Notes under the pieces: generated by a model
Told to the model about the DNA's origin: nothing
Seen by the model: the letters and a program-made list of their open reading frames with translations, nothing else
Databases searched by the model: none
Shown: piece by piece, positions 25,781 to 35,232 of the stretch
How the letters are laid out: each line of letters opens with the position of its first letter
How positions within the stretch are numbered: position 1 is the first letter of the stretch
Assembly: GCA_964492845.1 (NCBI GenBank)
Contig: CAZBMZ010000023.1
Span: 1 to 64,000, forward strand
Direction of reading: 5' to 3'
DNA length: 64,000 bases
DNA from: JADJPF01 sp964492845
GTDB lineage: Bacteria > Acidobacteriota > Blastocatellia > Chloracidobacteriales > JADJPF01
Made by a program: the position numbers and the translations under genes

Positions 25781-27436
25781 TTGATGAGACAATTTATTCA
25801 TTGGTCTTACTTTCTATTTCCAGCATTATTTTTAATGGGAAGTTATACTTATGCTAATCCTGCTCATGGCACTATTTCAGGTACAGTAAAAGACAGCGAG
25901 GATCGGCCCGTTGCAGGTGCAATAGTTCAAGTTTTTAACCCAAAAGAAGAGTTAGCTTTATTAAAAACGGTTACAGATAAAAATGGACGTTTTTTAGCAA
26001 GTAATCTCTCTCCTGGAAGTTATAAACTTCAGGCTGTAGCCACTGGCTATAAACCAATATTAGTATCAGAAGCTAGTGTAACTCCTTCGCAAACCACTAT
26101 TTTTAACCTAAAATTACAAAAAGCTAGTGTACTTCTAAGCATTGACCAAGAAAAAAATAGTTACAAGTATGTTCTACGTCGTAACCGCACTGTATTTCAA
26201 TGGGATAATTTAGAAGAAGTTGTAGAAGAAAAACCTTTTATACGCGAAACACATGGATTTGTTAATCTTACCTGTGCTAACTCTCTCTCTTCTCAACCAT
26301 TTGCAGCCAATTCTACTAACTTAAATTTTGCTTTAGCACAAATGGTTAGCGAAAATGTAGAATTAGTAGTTGCTGGTCAAACAGGTTTAGCCGTAAATAG
26401 CCCTCAAAGATTAGATGTACAAGCTTCTATACTTGCAAATGATGACCATAAACTTAGTATTGCTATTGGTTATGGACAACTTCCTACTATTTCAAGCAAT
26501 GAAAAAAACCCTATTCGTAGAGGAGAAATCAATCAATATACAATTCAAGCAACAGATAAATGGCGTATTGCTGGGCCAGTAGTAATTGTTTATGGTTTTG
26601 ATTTTTCTCATTTTGACGGAGCTAAACAAACAAATTTTCTTTTTCCTAGATTAAATTTAGATTTACAAGTTAGCCCAAATGATCAGCTTTTTGCTGCAAT
26701 TTATTCACCTAATGGGGCAAGTGTTGAAAGTAGTGCAGAATTTGAAACAACTAAAGTAGATTTTAGCGGCCCAGTTCAGCTAATTAGCCTATTCCCACAA
26801 CCTACAATAGAAAATTCTCAACGCTATGAAGTTGGCTATAGTCATACATTTAAGAATCGCGCCCGTTTTGAAACAGCTATGTTTTGGGACAAACTTTCTC
26901 AGCGCACATTAGCTTTTGTAGATTCAAATAATTTTGAAGTATCAGAAACAGCAGACCTTTCCATCAACACTATTTCACAAACTGGTGATAGTCGAGGTGT
27001 AAGAGTAGTATTTTCCCAACCACTTACTAGTAATATATCTAGTTTTGTTGGTTATTCTTTTGGTCAAGGCCAAAATTTAACTTTTACTGAAGATGGACAA
27101 CCTAATATTTCTGTAGGCTATTTTCATGTTTTTACTGGGAAAGTTGATGCTCGTTTAGTTAGTACAGGAACCAAAATTTCTACAGTAGTAAGATTAACTA
27201 GTCCAAATGCTTTGCTTGCAATAGATCCTTTTCAAAAACAGCTAAAAATGATGGATCCAAATATTAGCGTTTATTTAACTCAATCAGTACCAATGTTTAG
27301 CTTTATTCCCGGTCGTTGGGAAGCAACCTTAGATGCTCGTAATTTATTAGATTTACGATTAGAAAATGGACAAGGAAAAGCTGCCTTAACTCAATATTGG
27401 CGCACTATTAAAGGAGGTGTTTCTATAAGATTTTAA
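25781..27436 (+). CDS. carboxypeptidase-regulatory-domain outer membrane protein
   Basis: A 551-residue exported protein. After a signal peptide (to about residue 26, ANPAHG) comes a carboxypeptidase regulatory-like beta-sandwich (TISGTVKDSEDRPVAGAIV ... YKLQAVATGY, about 30-115). The rest is a series of amphipathic beta strands ending in GGVSIRF with a terminal Phe, the usual C-terminal signature of outer-membrane barrels. It is about half the length of Oar-like TonB receptors, and no clear plug domain or TonB box is seen, so it is better called a barrel protein than a TonB receptor. Ligand unknown. Confidence 0.72.
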   Translation: MMRQFIHWSYFLFPALFLMGSYTYANPAHGTISGTVKDSEDRPVAGAIVQVFNPKEELALLKTVTDKNGRFLASNLSPGSYKLQAVATGYKPILVSEASVTPSQTTIFNLKLQKASVLLSIDQEKNSYKYVLRRNRTVFQWDNLEEVVEEKPFIRETHGFVNLTCANSLSSQPFAANSTNLNFALAQMVSENVELVVAGQTGLAVNSPQRLDVQASILANDDHKLSIAIGYGQLPTISSNEKNPIRRGEINQYTIQATDKWRIAGPVVIVYGFDFSHFDGAKQTNFLFPRLNLDLQVSPNDQLFAAIYSPNGASVESSAEFETTKVDFSGPVQLISLFPQPTIENSQRYEVGYSHTFKNRARFETAMFWDKLSQRTLAFVDSNNFEVSETADLSINTISQTGDSRGVRVVFSQPLTSNISSFVGYSFGQGQNLTFTEDGQPNISVGYFHVFTGKVDARLVSTGTKISTVVRLTSPNALLAIDPFQKQLKMMDPNISVYLTQSVPMFSFIPGRWEATLDARNLLDLRLENGQGKAALTQYWRTIKGGVSIRF

Positions 27437-27646
27437 GCAAAGTTAATTTTACTAATCTTTTATAACTAATAATTTTTTATCTACAAAATCCTGGATTTAC
27501 TGCAAAAAAATGGATTTAACCTTTATAAATATTAAATATTAAAAACTAATTCTCTTTATTTTTCAATTACTTACAACCACATTTTTTAGGGAATATAATT
27601 TGCTCATTTAAATCCGTTTTGTTAATCACTTTTCATAAATAATTTT

Positions 27647-30526
27647 ATGCTCAATTTAGCAATAAAAACCAAAGAGATGCTAATCTTAATCCTAACCATT
27701 GGGATTATCCTTTTGGGTTTGGCTAATGTTAATGAGCGTTTAAGCCAAAAACCATTACCAGATGATGGGGTGGTTTGGGTGGATACTGGCGAAGGTGTAA
27801 AAGCTGAACAGGTCAGAACAGTTTCACCAGCCGATCGTGCTGGCGTTGTTCGTGGTGATTTACTTCGTTGGGTTAGTTTTGATGGTGGTGATCATTATTA
27901 CAAAATTGAAAATTCCCGCGATATATTTTTTATCCTAGATGAAAAAGTTGGGATAAACGGCTCTATCACTTATACAATTGAAAGAAAAATAGCTGGTCAA
28001 ACAGGTCTTTGGGACGCTGATATAACTAAAATAGAACCTGAACCGTCTCGTCTACCTTTAGAAATCTATTTAGCTGTTGTAGGCTCTATCTTTCTATTAG
28101 TAGGCTTATATGTTCTAGCAAAACAAAATGGCACTCCTTATGTACTACATTTCTATTCACTTTGCTTACTAGCTTTTACTAGCTATTCCCTTAATATCAG
28201 CGGTTCTTATAGCACACTTGACAAAATTATTTTTCTTGCTGATACAACTGCCTTTCTACTTCTTTCTCCACTACTTTTACACTTTTGTTTAAATTTCCCC
28301 TTCAGACGTAAATTTATTAGTCAAAGAAGATGGATTGTTACATTAAGCTATCTACCTAGCTTAATTTTAATTACAAGCCGTGTACTATTATTATTTTTTG
28401 GTGGTTATAATACAAGTTTACTTGCTTGGGAAAGTTGGATTAAAAAGGCTGAAACCTTACAATTTGCCTTAGCTCTACTCATTAGCAGCAGTTTACTACT
28501 AATTACGTTTCTACAAACTAGAGCATCAACACTACGCCAACAATTAAAATGGGTAGTTTGGGGGCTTTCACTTAATGCTATTCCTTTTGCTATTTTTTAT
28601 GCTTATCCCTACATTGTAGGAAAGGAAATTTCCCCATTACAACAAGTTTTTGCTACAAGTGCTTCTGTACTTCTACCTATTTCTTTTGGCTATTCTATTG
28701 TCCGATATAGATTAATGGACGTGGATATAATTCTAAGACGAAGTGTTACTTATGTACTTGCAACTATTTCAGTAGTAGTAATTTTTATGTTAGGAGTCGT
28801 AAAAGCTGGTCAATGGGTAAATGAATTAGTACCTTCTATTAGTCAAAATGCTACAGTTGCATTACAAGTAACCGTTATGTCTTTAGCAGCAATGCTTTTT
28901 GCACCAATAAAAAATTGGTTACAAGAAAGGGTTGATAGATTATTTTTTGGCGAGCGTTATGATACTCGTCGAGGATTAGCAGACTTTGGACGAACGCTTT
29001 CTTCTACTACAGAAATGTCGGAACTACTTGGTTCACTAGCAAACCGCTTAGGAGAAATGTTAAGTGTATCTAGACTAGCAATTTTTATCGAGCAAGAAGC
29101 TAGTAATCAATTTCACCTAGCTTATAGTGCTGGTCTAGTAATAGAACCAAAATTACCTGAAAATATCATTAATCTAGCTATATCTAACCAACATGGAAGA
29201 GGCTATTTACTAGCAGAAGAATTTTCTAAATCTGAAGATCCTAATAAACGAGAAATAGATTATTTTGTCCCCTGCTATATTCGTGACCAACTAATTGCAA
29301 TAATTGGATTAGGTAAAACAGCAGAAGGAAGTATACTAACTTCTGAGGATATGGATTTAGTTCGTGGCCTATCAGGTTATGTTGCAGTAGCAATTGAAAA
29401 TAGCCTTTTATATCGTTCAGAAAAAGAAAAAGCCTTAGCTCTAAAAAGACTCAAAGATTTTAGTGAAAATATTATTGAAAGTATTAATATTGGTTTATTA
29501 GCAATTGATCGTGAAGGTAAAATAACTAATTGGAATAGTGCGTTAGAAGAGCTTTTAGTAATTAGTCGAGGTGAAGCAATAAATCAACCAATAGATAAAA
29601 TCTTTGATCAAGATTTAATTACTACGATTCATAATGCTACTGGCAGTTTAGCTTGGCAGTTGGATAATACTTACAATATTTATCACTATAAAATTAGCTC
29701 TCGTGATAGTCGAGAACTTGTAATAAATATCTCCCTTTCCCCGCTTGAAACCAAAGATATTCGTTTAACAGGAACATTAATTTTAATTGAAGATATTACA
29801 GAACGAGTCCGCTTAGAGGAACAAATCCGCGCTACAGATAAATTATCTTCCATAGGACTACTTGCAGCAGGAGTAGCACATGAGGTAAATACCCCATTAA
29901 CAGGAATTTCTAGCTATACTCAAATGTTGCTTGCTCAAACACCTGCAATTGACCCTAAGCATATGGTCTTAGAAAAAATCAAACGCCAAACACTTAGAGC
30001 ATCAGAAATTGTTAATAATTTGCTAAATTTTTCCCGAACTGGAAATGTTGAATTTGCTGAATTAGACATTAACCGAGTTTTAGATGACACTATCCAACTG
30101 CTTGAACCTCAACTACGTAATACCCAAATAAATTTAGAACGCAGCTATGGGGAAAATTTACCCAAGACCGTTGGCAATGCTACTAAACTACAACAAGTCT
30201 TTATGAATTTGTTGCTTAATGCTAGAGACGCGATGCAAAAAGGTGGGACACTAACACTTCAAACACAGTTTCGAGAAAATGCTATTCTAATAGAAATAAT
30301 GGACACTGGTATTGGTATTGCTCCTGAAAATATTGCAAAGATTTATGACCCATTCTTTACTACAAAAGGAGTTGGTCAAGGCACAGGACTTGGACTAGCT
30401 GTTAGTTATGGAATTATTCAGGAACACAAAGGTAGAATTTTTGTTGAAAGTAAGCCTGGTCAAGGAACTCAATTTCAAATTAAACTTCCTGCTGTTTCAC
30501 GCCTCCAAGCAATGGCTGGAGATTAA
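27647..30526 (+). CDS. membrane sensor histidine kinase (PDZ, 7-8 TM, GAF, PAS)
   Basis: A 959-residue hybrid-domain sensor. A first membrane helix (about 10-28) is followed by a PDZ-like periplasmic segment (VSPADRAGVVRGDLLRWV, about 40-130), about seven further helices (to about 415), a GAF domain (about 430-590), a PAS domain (about 600-725), then HisKA with the phospho-acceptor H745 in AAGVAHEVNTP and an HATPase with NLLLNARDAM, DTGIGI and GTGLGLAVSYG. It should sense an envelope or membrane signal and phosphorylate a regulator. No regulator is directly adjacent; the NtrC-type gene at 31734 is the nearest candidate, separated by a HAD gene and a small RNA. Confidence 0.88.
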   Translation: MLNLAIKTKEMLILILTIGIILLGLANVNERLSQKPLPDDGVVWVDTGEGVKAEQVRTVSPADRAGVVRGDLLRWVSFDGGDHYYKIENSRDIFFILDEKVGINGSITYTIERKIAGQTGLWDADITKIEPEPSRLPLEIYLAVVGSIFLLVGLYVLAKQNGTPYVLHFYSLCLLAFTSYSLNISGSYSTLDKIIFLADTTAFLLLSPLLLHFCLNFPFRRKFISQRRWIVTLSYLPSLILITSRVLLLFFGGYNTSLLAWESWIKKAETLQFALALLISSSLLLITFLQTRASTLRQQLKWVVWGLSLNAIPFAIFYAYPYIVGKEISPLQQVFATSASVLLPISFGYSIVRYRLMDVDIILRRSVTYVLATISVVVIFMLGVVKAGQWVNELVPSISQNATVALQVTVMSLAAMLFAPIKNWLQERVDRLFFGERYDTRRGLADFGRTLSSTTEMSELLGSLANRLGEMLSVSRLAIFIEQEASNQFHLAYSAGLVIEPKLPENIINLAISNQHGRGYLLAEEFSKSEDPNKREIDYFVPCYIRDQLIAIIGLGKTAEGSILTSEDMDLVRGLSGYVAVAIENSLLYRSEKEKALALKRLKDFSENIIESINIGLLAIDREGKITNWNSALEELLVISRGEAINQPIDKIFDQDLITTIHNATGSLAWQLDNTYNIYHYKISSRDSRELVINISLSPLETKDIRLTGTLILIEDITERVRLEEQIRATDKLSSIGLLAAGVAHEVNTPLTGISSYTQMLLAQTPAIDPKHMVLEKIKRQTLRASEIVNNLLNFSRTGNVEFAELDINRVLDDTIQLLEPQLRNTQINLERSYGENLPKTVGNATKLQQVFMNLLLNARDAMQKGGTLTLQTQFRENAILIEIMDTGIGIAPENIAKIYDPFFTTKGVGQGTGLGLAVSYGIIQEHKGRIFVESKPGQGTQFQIKLPAVSRLQAMAGD

Positions 30527-30572
30527 GCAAACCTGCTAAATATCTATAAATCATTTAAGAAAGAGCTAACTT

Positions 30573-31226
30573 ATGTCTGCTAAATATGCAGTTCTTTGGG
30601 ACTTAGACGGAACTTTAATTGATTCAACACAGTATCATTGGCAAGCCTGGCGACAAACAGTTGAAAAAGAAGGGTTTATATTAACTCTTGAGCAATTTAT
30701 TTCTTGTTTTGGTCAAAGAAGCGAAACAGCCGTTTATAGTTATTGTAGTGCTGATTTATCTTTAGCAGACGCACAAAGAATTGTAGAAAACAAACAAGCA
30801 CTTTATAGGGAAATTATCCACAACCAAGGGATTAATTTAGTAAATGGTGCAGATATTTTACTTAAAGAATTAAAAAATAATGGTTGGAAACAAGCTTTAG
30901 CAACTTCTGCCGGTAGTCAAGATGTAATAACCATCTTAAATGCCTTAAAACTTGAAACTATGTTTGACACTTGGTTATCCGCTGAATCTGTTAAAGAAAG
31001 TAAGCCAAATCCAGAAATATTTTTACTTGCAGCTAGCAGACTTCAGGTTGAGCCTAGAAATTGTATTGTTGTAGAAGATTCTGCTGTAGGCATTCAAGCA
31101 GCACAACAGGCAGGAATGAAAAGTATTGGCGTGCTTTCTTCACATAAAAGTTTATCAGCAAATTATGTTGTATCTACTTTATCAGAGCTTTCCTTGAGTG
31201 TTTTTAAAGATTTATTAGTTAAGTGA
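30573..31226 (+). CDS. HAD-superfamily phosphatase/phosphomutase
   Basis: A 217-residue haloacid-dehalogenase-like enzyme of the beta-phosphoglucomutase/Gph type. Motif I is LWDLDGTLIDST with both catalytic aspartates, motif II ALATSAG, motif III Lys in ESVKESKPNPEIF, and motif IV VVEDSAVGIQAAQQAG. The small helical cap between motifs I and II is the C1 type. Substrates in this group are sugar phosphates, phosphoglycolate and similar; none is predictable. It follows the sensor kinase gene after 46 bp in the same direction. Confidence 0.85.
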   Translation: MSAKYAVLWDLDGTLIDSTQYHWQAWRQTVEKEGFILTLEQFISCFGQRSETAVYSYCSADLSLADAQRIVENKQALYREIIHNQGINLVNGADILLKELKNNGWKQALATSAGSQDVITILNALKLETMFDTWLSAESVKESKPNPEIFLLAASRLQVEPRNCIVVEDSAVGIQAAQQAGMKSIGVLSSHKSLSANYVVSTLSELSLSVFKDLLVK

Positions 31227-31227
31227 G

Positions 31228-31283
31228 AATTTTTCCATAGCTCTAAGCGAATTTTTCCTCAGCCATAAATATGAAATTTTTCC
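31228..31283 (+). repeat. three direct repeats upstream of a sigma54-like promoter
   Basis: AATTTTTCC occurs at 31228-31236, 31250-31258 and 31275-31283, each preceded by G or GA. The spacing is 22 and 25 bp, close to two helix turns. They end 137 bp before the sigma54-like promoter, a normal distance for an enhancer bound by an NtrC-type activator. That role is an inference. Confidence 0.4.
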
Positions 31284-31419
31284 CTTCTTAATAAATAAAA
31301 ATAAATAAACCATTATTAGAGAATTTAATTTTTATTTACAATAACACTAAGTCGTTTATTTACAACAATTAATTAATACTTTATTTTATATTTTTAAGTT
31401 TTCCGCAAAAGTCTATTTT

Positions 31420-31435
31420 TGGCACAAATATTGAT
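31420..31435 (+). promoter_or_regulatory. sigma54-type (-24/-12) promoter
   Basis: TGGCACAAATATTGAT fits the TGGCAC-N5-TTGC consensus, with GG and the -12 G at the exact spacing (GG-N10-G). The only deviation is A for C at the -12 GC. It lies between the HAD gene and the NtrC-type regulator and points at the terminated small transcript described next. Confidence 0.6.
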
Positions 31436-31445
31436 ATAGATAAAG

Positions 31446-31552
31446 GCAAGAGTATGGCGGGGGCCAATACTCTTTCACCTAGCTAACAGCGCTAAGTTTA
31501 ACACCACAGATTCGCTATTTGCTCCCTGCAAATCTGTGGTGCAATTTTTTTT
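31446..31552 (+). ncRNA. putative sigma54-dependent small RNA
   Basis: No reading frame fits this stretch, yet it has the makings of a roughly 107-base RNA. A sigma54-like promoter ends 11 bp upstream. A first hairpin (31448-31474) has an 8-bp stem AAGAGTAT / ATACTCTT, an inner GGC/GCC and a GGGG loop. A single-stranded AC-rich middle follows (TTTCACCTAGCTAACAGC), then a strong terminator hairpin whose loop holds CTCCCT. C-rich loops of this kind in bacterial small RNAs often pair with Shine-Dalgarno sequences. The alternative is an early-terminated leader of the regulator gene at 31734. Start and length are inferred. Confidence 0.55.
31502..31552 (+). terminator. strong Rho-independent terminator of the small RNA
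   Basis: Perfect 11-bp stem CACCACAGATT / AATCTGTGGTG, loop including TTTGCTCCCT, then CAA and eight T. One-directional, with strong termination expected on the + strand. Confidence 0.88.
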
Positions 31553-31733
31553 GTCCTCTCTTCTAAATAAACCTTAAAAAACAAATTCCTTAAATATAAT
31601 TATATATATCTAAAATAAATTCCTTAAGCTAAGTAACAGTAAATCAGGAACAATATTTGCTATATAAATAAATTATTATTAATATCTTTTCTGCTCTCTA
31701 TTAATTAAATATCCACATTTTAGGTACTTAGTT

Positions 31734-33143
31734 ATGGCAAAAGAAAAAATCCTTGTTGTTGATGATGAACAATTAATTCGTTGGACTTTAAGAGAAGCTT
31801 TGCGTGGTTGGGGTTATAGCTCTATTGAAGCAGAAACTGTAAACGAAGCTTTAATTTTATTTGAACAAGAACAGCCTTCAGCCATCCTTTTAGATATTAA
31901 TTTACCTGATGGTTCTGGATTAGATGTATTAAAAGAAGTTAAAAGACGTAATCCACAAGCAGTAGTAATTATGATTACAGCTAATGTTATGGTAGATGAT
32001 ACTATTGCTGCCTTGCGTGGTGGAGCTTATGATTTTATTGGTAAACCTATCCATTTAGGAGAATTACAAGTTACATTACGTAATGGATTAGAAACACTTC
32101 AACTACGTAAAGAAGTATCCCATTCTAGACAAGAAAAAGCAAAACTATTTAATTTTGACCAAATTATTGGTAAATCTACAGTTATGCGAGAAACCTTAAA
32201 TCTAGCTCGTAAAATTGCTGAAAGTGAAGCATCTTCTGTACTCTTGCAAGGCGAAAGTGGAACGGGTAAGGATTTAATTGCTAAAGCAATCCATTATGGT
32301 TCTTATAGAGCTAGCTTTCCTTTTGTTGCAATAAATTGTGCAACACTTCCAGCCAACTTAATAGAAAGTGAGTTATTTGGCTATGAAAAAGGTGCTTTCA
32401 CTGATGCAAAAGCACGTAAGGAAGGTTTATTTGAACAAGCTGAAGGTGGAACGATCTTTCTTGATGAAATTGGAGAAGTAGAGCTAAGTTTACAAGCAAA
32501 ACTCCTGCGTGTGCTTGAAGAAGGTAAATTTCGTCGTGTTGGTGGGTTAAAAGACTTAAATCTTAATGTTCGTGTAATTGCTGCATCTAACCGAGACTTA
32601 AAAACAGAAATTGAAGAAAACAAATTTCGTCTTGACCTTTATTATCGTCTTTCTGTAATCCAAATTGATATTGCTCCTTTACGTGAAAGAGAGAATGATG
32701 TTTTACTACTAGCTAAATACTATATTAATATTTTTAATGAAAGATTACGTAAAACTATTAATGGTTTAATTCCAGAAGTTGAAAAAATTTTTCTTTCTTA
32801 TAAATGGCCTGGAAATGTTAGAGAATTACGTAATTGTATTGAAAGAGCTATGATTTTAGAAGATGGAAATATAATTACTACTAAATATTTACCTAGGGGA
32901 TTAATGCCAGAAGTTTCACATATAACTGACACTATAACTAGTCATTCTAATAATAGTCCTCATTTATTTCATCTACCACCAACAGGTATTTCTTTAGAAG
33001 AAGTAGAGTTATCGCTAGTACAACAAGCAATGGACTATAGCAATAATAATCAAACTCGTGCTGCTGAACTGTTAGCAATTTCCCGTGATCAACTCCGCTA
33101 CAGACTTAAAAAATTAGAAGGTATTGATGCTGAGGGGAAATAA
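31734..33143 (+). CDS. NtrC-family sigma54-dependent response regulator
   Basis: A 469-residue activator. The receiver domain (1-120) has D54 in LLDINLPDG as the phosphorylation site and K104 in GKP. The AAA+ domain has Walker A GESGTGKD (173-180) and the sigma54-contacting loop GAFTDA (220-225) in place of the common GAFTGA, a known variant. A Fis-type helix-turn-helix ends the protein (NNQTRAAELLAISRDQLRYRLKKL). Phosphorylated hexamers remodel sigma54 polymerase at -24/-12 promoters. The kinase gene at 33143 overlaps its stop by one base, so the two form one operon. The putative sigma54 small RNA directly upstream is a natural target. Confidence 0.93.
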   Translation: MAKEKILVVDDEQLIRWTLREALRGWGYSSIEAETVNEALILFEQEQPSAILLDINLPDGSGLDVLKEVKRRNPQAVVIMITANVMVDDTIAALRGGAYDFIGKPIHLGELQVTLRNGLETLQLRKEVSHSRQEKAKLFNFDQIIGKSTVMRETLNLARKIAESEASSVLLQGESGTGKDLIAKAIHYGSYRASFPFVAINCATLPANLIESELFGYEKGAFTDAKARKEGLFEQAEGGTIFLDEIGEVELSLQAKLLRVLEEGKFRRVGGLKDLNLNVRVIAASNRDLKTEIEENKFRLDLYYRLSVIQIDIAPLRERENDVLLLAKYYINIFNERLRKTINGLIPEVEKIFLSYKWPGNVRELRNCIERAMILEDGNIITTKYLPRGLMPEVSHITDTITSHSNNSPHLFHLPPTGISLEEVELSLVQQAMDYSNNNQTRAAELLAISRDQLRYRLKKLEGIDAEGK

Positions 33144-34279
33144 TGAACTCAACCAACCTTACGACTTCAGAAATTATGCCTAATTTTCCATTAAAAATAG
33201 AAAATCTAATATCGGCTATGGAAGATGGCATTTGCTTACAGTCATTAGATAAAAAGATACTTCAAGCTAATGATTCATTTGCTAAACTTTTAGATCTAAA
33301 TAAGGAAGAACTTATAGGTAAAAGCTGTCAGGAAATATTTAGTTTATTTAAGCCTGGACAAAACCTTATTTGTGATAAATTACATAGTATTATTTCAGAT
33401 TTTGACCGTAAAATAGATGCTACAAATAATTTTAATATTGTAGAAGAAACCATATCTTATAATATTGGTCAACGTTTACGTATTAGAATTTCACCTGTCC
33501 AGGACTCTGAAAATAAGCTTATTGGCTATCTTATACTAATTCGTGATGTTACTAACGTAATACAACAGGAAAGAGAACTAGCAAGAGCCGAACAACTAGC
33601 TTTGATAGGAGAGTTAACAGCAGGTTTAGCACATGAAATTCGCAACCCATTGGCAGGCATTCAAGGAGCGATGGATATTTTACTGACTAGAGACAATATT
33701 TCTGAATTTGACCGAGAAGTTTTATCAAATGCACGTAAAGAAGTTAGCAGAATTGACCTGTCCATTCGCAACTTACTAGAACGTTCCCGGCTAACAGCAA
33801 TGAAAATTGTTCCTGCTTCTATAACAGAAACAACTAGCCAAGCTGTTTTACTAGCTAAAGAACAAATAGCTGCAAAAATGAATGGATATAAAATAAATCT
33901 CTCTTATATTGTGCCAAGCGATCAAATGATAATCCCAATAGATACAAGAAAAATAGAAGCAGCAATATTAAATTTAATTCTTAATGCTTTAGAAGCTATT
34001 GATCAAAAAACAGGTGAAATTACTGTTCGTTTATATAAAAATAAATCTCAAAAATCTAGTCCAGAAGTAGTTATTGAAGTAGAAGATAATGGACGAGGAA
34101 TTTCTGCTGAAAACTTAAATAAAATTTTTAATCCTTTTTTTAGTACTAAATCTAATGGTACAGGTTTAGGATTAGCGGCTGTTAGAAGAATTTTACGCGC
34201 TCATAATGGCCGTGTAGAAGTAAAATCTAAAGTTGGTAAAGGTTCAACATTTAAGCTTTATTTACCTTATCAAAAGTAA
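33143..34279 (+). CDS. NtrB-type PAS histidine kinase
   Basis: A 378-residue soluble kinase with no membrane segment. The N-terminal PAS domain (about 18-140: AMEDGICLQSLDKKILQAN) likely senses a cytoplasmic signal. HisKA carries H164 in GLAHEIRNPL, and the HATPase has the N box NLILNALEAI, DNGRGI and GTGLGLAAVRR. Its ATG overlaps the stop of the NtrC-type gene (TAATG), so it should be made in step with that regulator and phosphorylate it. The specific signal is unknown. Confidence 0.9.
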   Translation: MNSTNLTTSEIMPNFPLKIENLISAMEDGICLQSLDKKILQANDSFAKLLDLNKEELIGKSCQEIFSLFKPGQNLICDKLHSIISDFDRKIDATNNFNIVEETISYNIGQRLRIRISPVQDSENKLIGYLILIRDVTNVIQQERELARAEQLALIGELTAGLAHEIRNPLAGIQGAMDILLTRDNISEFDREVLSNARKEVSRIDLSIRNLLERSRLTAMKIVPASITETTSQAVLLAKEQIAAKMNGYKINLSYIVPSDQMIIPIDTRKIEAAILNLILNALEAIDQKTGEITVRLYKNKSQKSSPEVVIEVEDNGRGISAENLNKIFNPFFSTKSNGTGLGLAAVRRILRAHNGRVEVKSKVGKGSTFKLYLPYQK

Positions 34280-34338
34280 TTCTTCTTTCTCTTTTAGTAG
34301 TTTTTAAGAATTTTTCAATAATAAATTTAGGAGAATTT

Positions 34339-35232
34339 ATGCAGTCATTAAAAGATCGTGCCACAGAATTCTTTGCTAATTTACAAGACCAAATTTGTAG
34401 TGCATTAGAAAATTGTGATGGTCAAGCTAAATTTCATCAAGACAACTGGCAACGTGAAGGCGGCGGAGGCGGTCGAACTCGTGTAATGACTAATGGAGCA
34501 ATATTTGAAAAAGCAGGAGTAAATTTTTCTACTGTTTATGGAGAAATGCCAGAAAGCCTTAGCAAAAAACTAGGTATTGAAGGCGATAACAAGTTTTTTG
34601 CTACAGGAACATCCCTTGTTTTACATCCTCATAATCCAATGATTCCAACTATTCATGCCAATTTTCGCTATTTAGAAAAAGGCGACGTTTCATGGTTTGG
34701 CGGTGGAACAGATTTAACGCCTTACTATCCTTATAAAGAAGATGTTATTCACTTTCATCAAACCTTAAAACAAGCTTGTGATAAGCATGATAAAAGCTAT
34801 TACCCTAAGTATAAAAAATGGTGCGATGAGTATTTTACTATTAAACATCGTGATGAAATGCGGGGTGTAGGAGGAATTTTCTTTGATTACTTAAAAGAAA
34901 ATATGGAGCAAACCTTTGCTTTTGTTCAAGATGCGGGACAAGCTTTTCTACCTGCTTATTTACCTATTGTTGAAAAACGCCGCAGTGAAACTTTTACAGA
35001 AAGAGAGCGTCATTTTCAACTTCTTAGGCGTGGTCGTTATGTAGAATTTAACTTAGTCTATGATCGTGGGACAATTTTTGGATTGGAAACTAAAGGTAGA
35101 ATTGAGTCTATTTTAATGTCACTGCCAACCCTTGCCCGCTGGGATTATGACTATAAAGCTGAAGCAGGTAGCCGGGAAGAAGCTGCTATAGCCTGTTTTC
35201 AACCCCAAGATTGGCTAGGTTTAAAAAGTTAA
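34339..35232 (+). CDS. hemF: oxygen-dependent coproporphyrinogen III oxidase
   Basis: A 297-residue HemF, which oxidatively decarboxylates coproporphyrinogen III to protoporphyrinogen IX using O2, in the cytoplasm. Family blocks are all visible: WQREGGGGGRTRVMTNGAIF, HPHNPMIPTIHANFRYL, WFGGGTDLTPYYP, GGIFFDYL and RRGRYVEFNLVYDRGTIFGL. Length is normal. It shows that the organism makes heme aerobically. SD-like TAGGAG precedes the ATG. It follows the kinase gene in the same direction after 59 bp, but a functional link with it is not evident. Confidence 0.95.
   Translation: MQSLKDRATEFFANLQDQICSALENCDGQAKFHQDNWQREGGGGGRTRVMTNGAIFEKAGVNFSTVYGEMPESLSKKLGIEGDNKFFATGTSLVLHPHNPMIPTIHANFRYLEKGDVSWFGGGTDLTPYYPYKEDVIHFHQTLKQACDKHDKSYYPKYKKWCDEYFTIKHRDEMRGVGGIFFDYLKENMEQTFAFVQDAGQAFLPAYLPIVEKRRSETFTERERHFQLLRRGRYVEFNLVYDRGTIFGLETKGRIESILMSLPTLARWDYDYKAEAGSREEAAIACFQPQDWLGLKS

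Noticed and set aside
31734..33143. GAFTDA read as a broken sigma54-contact loop
   Set aside because: GAFTDA is a known natural variant of the loop, and the rest of the AAA+ domain is intact, so inactivity is not supported.
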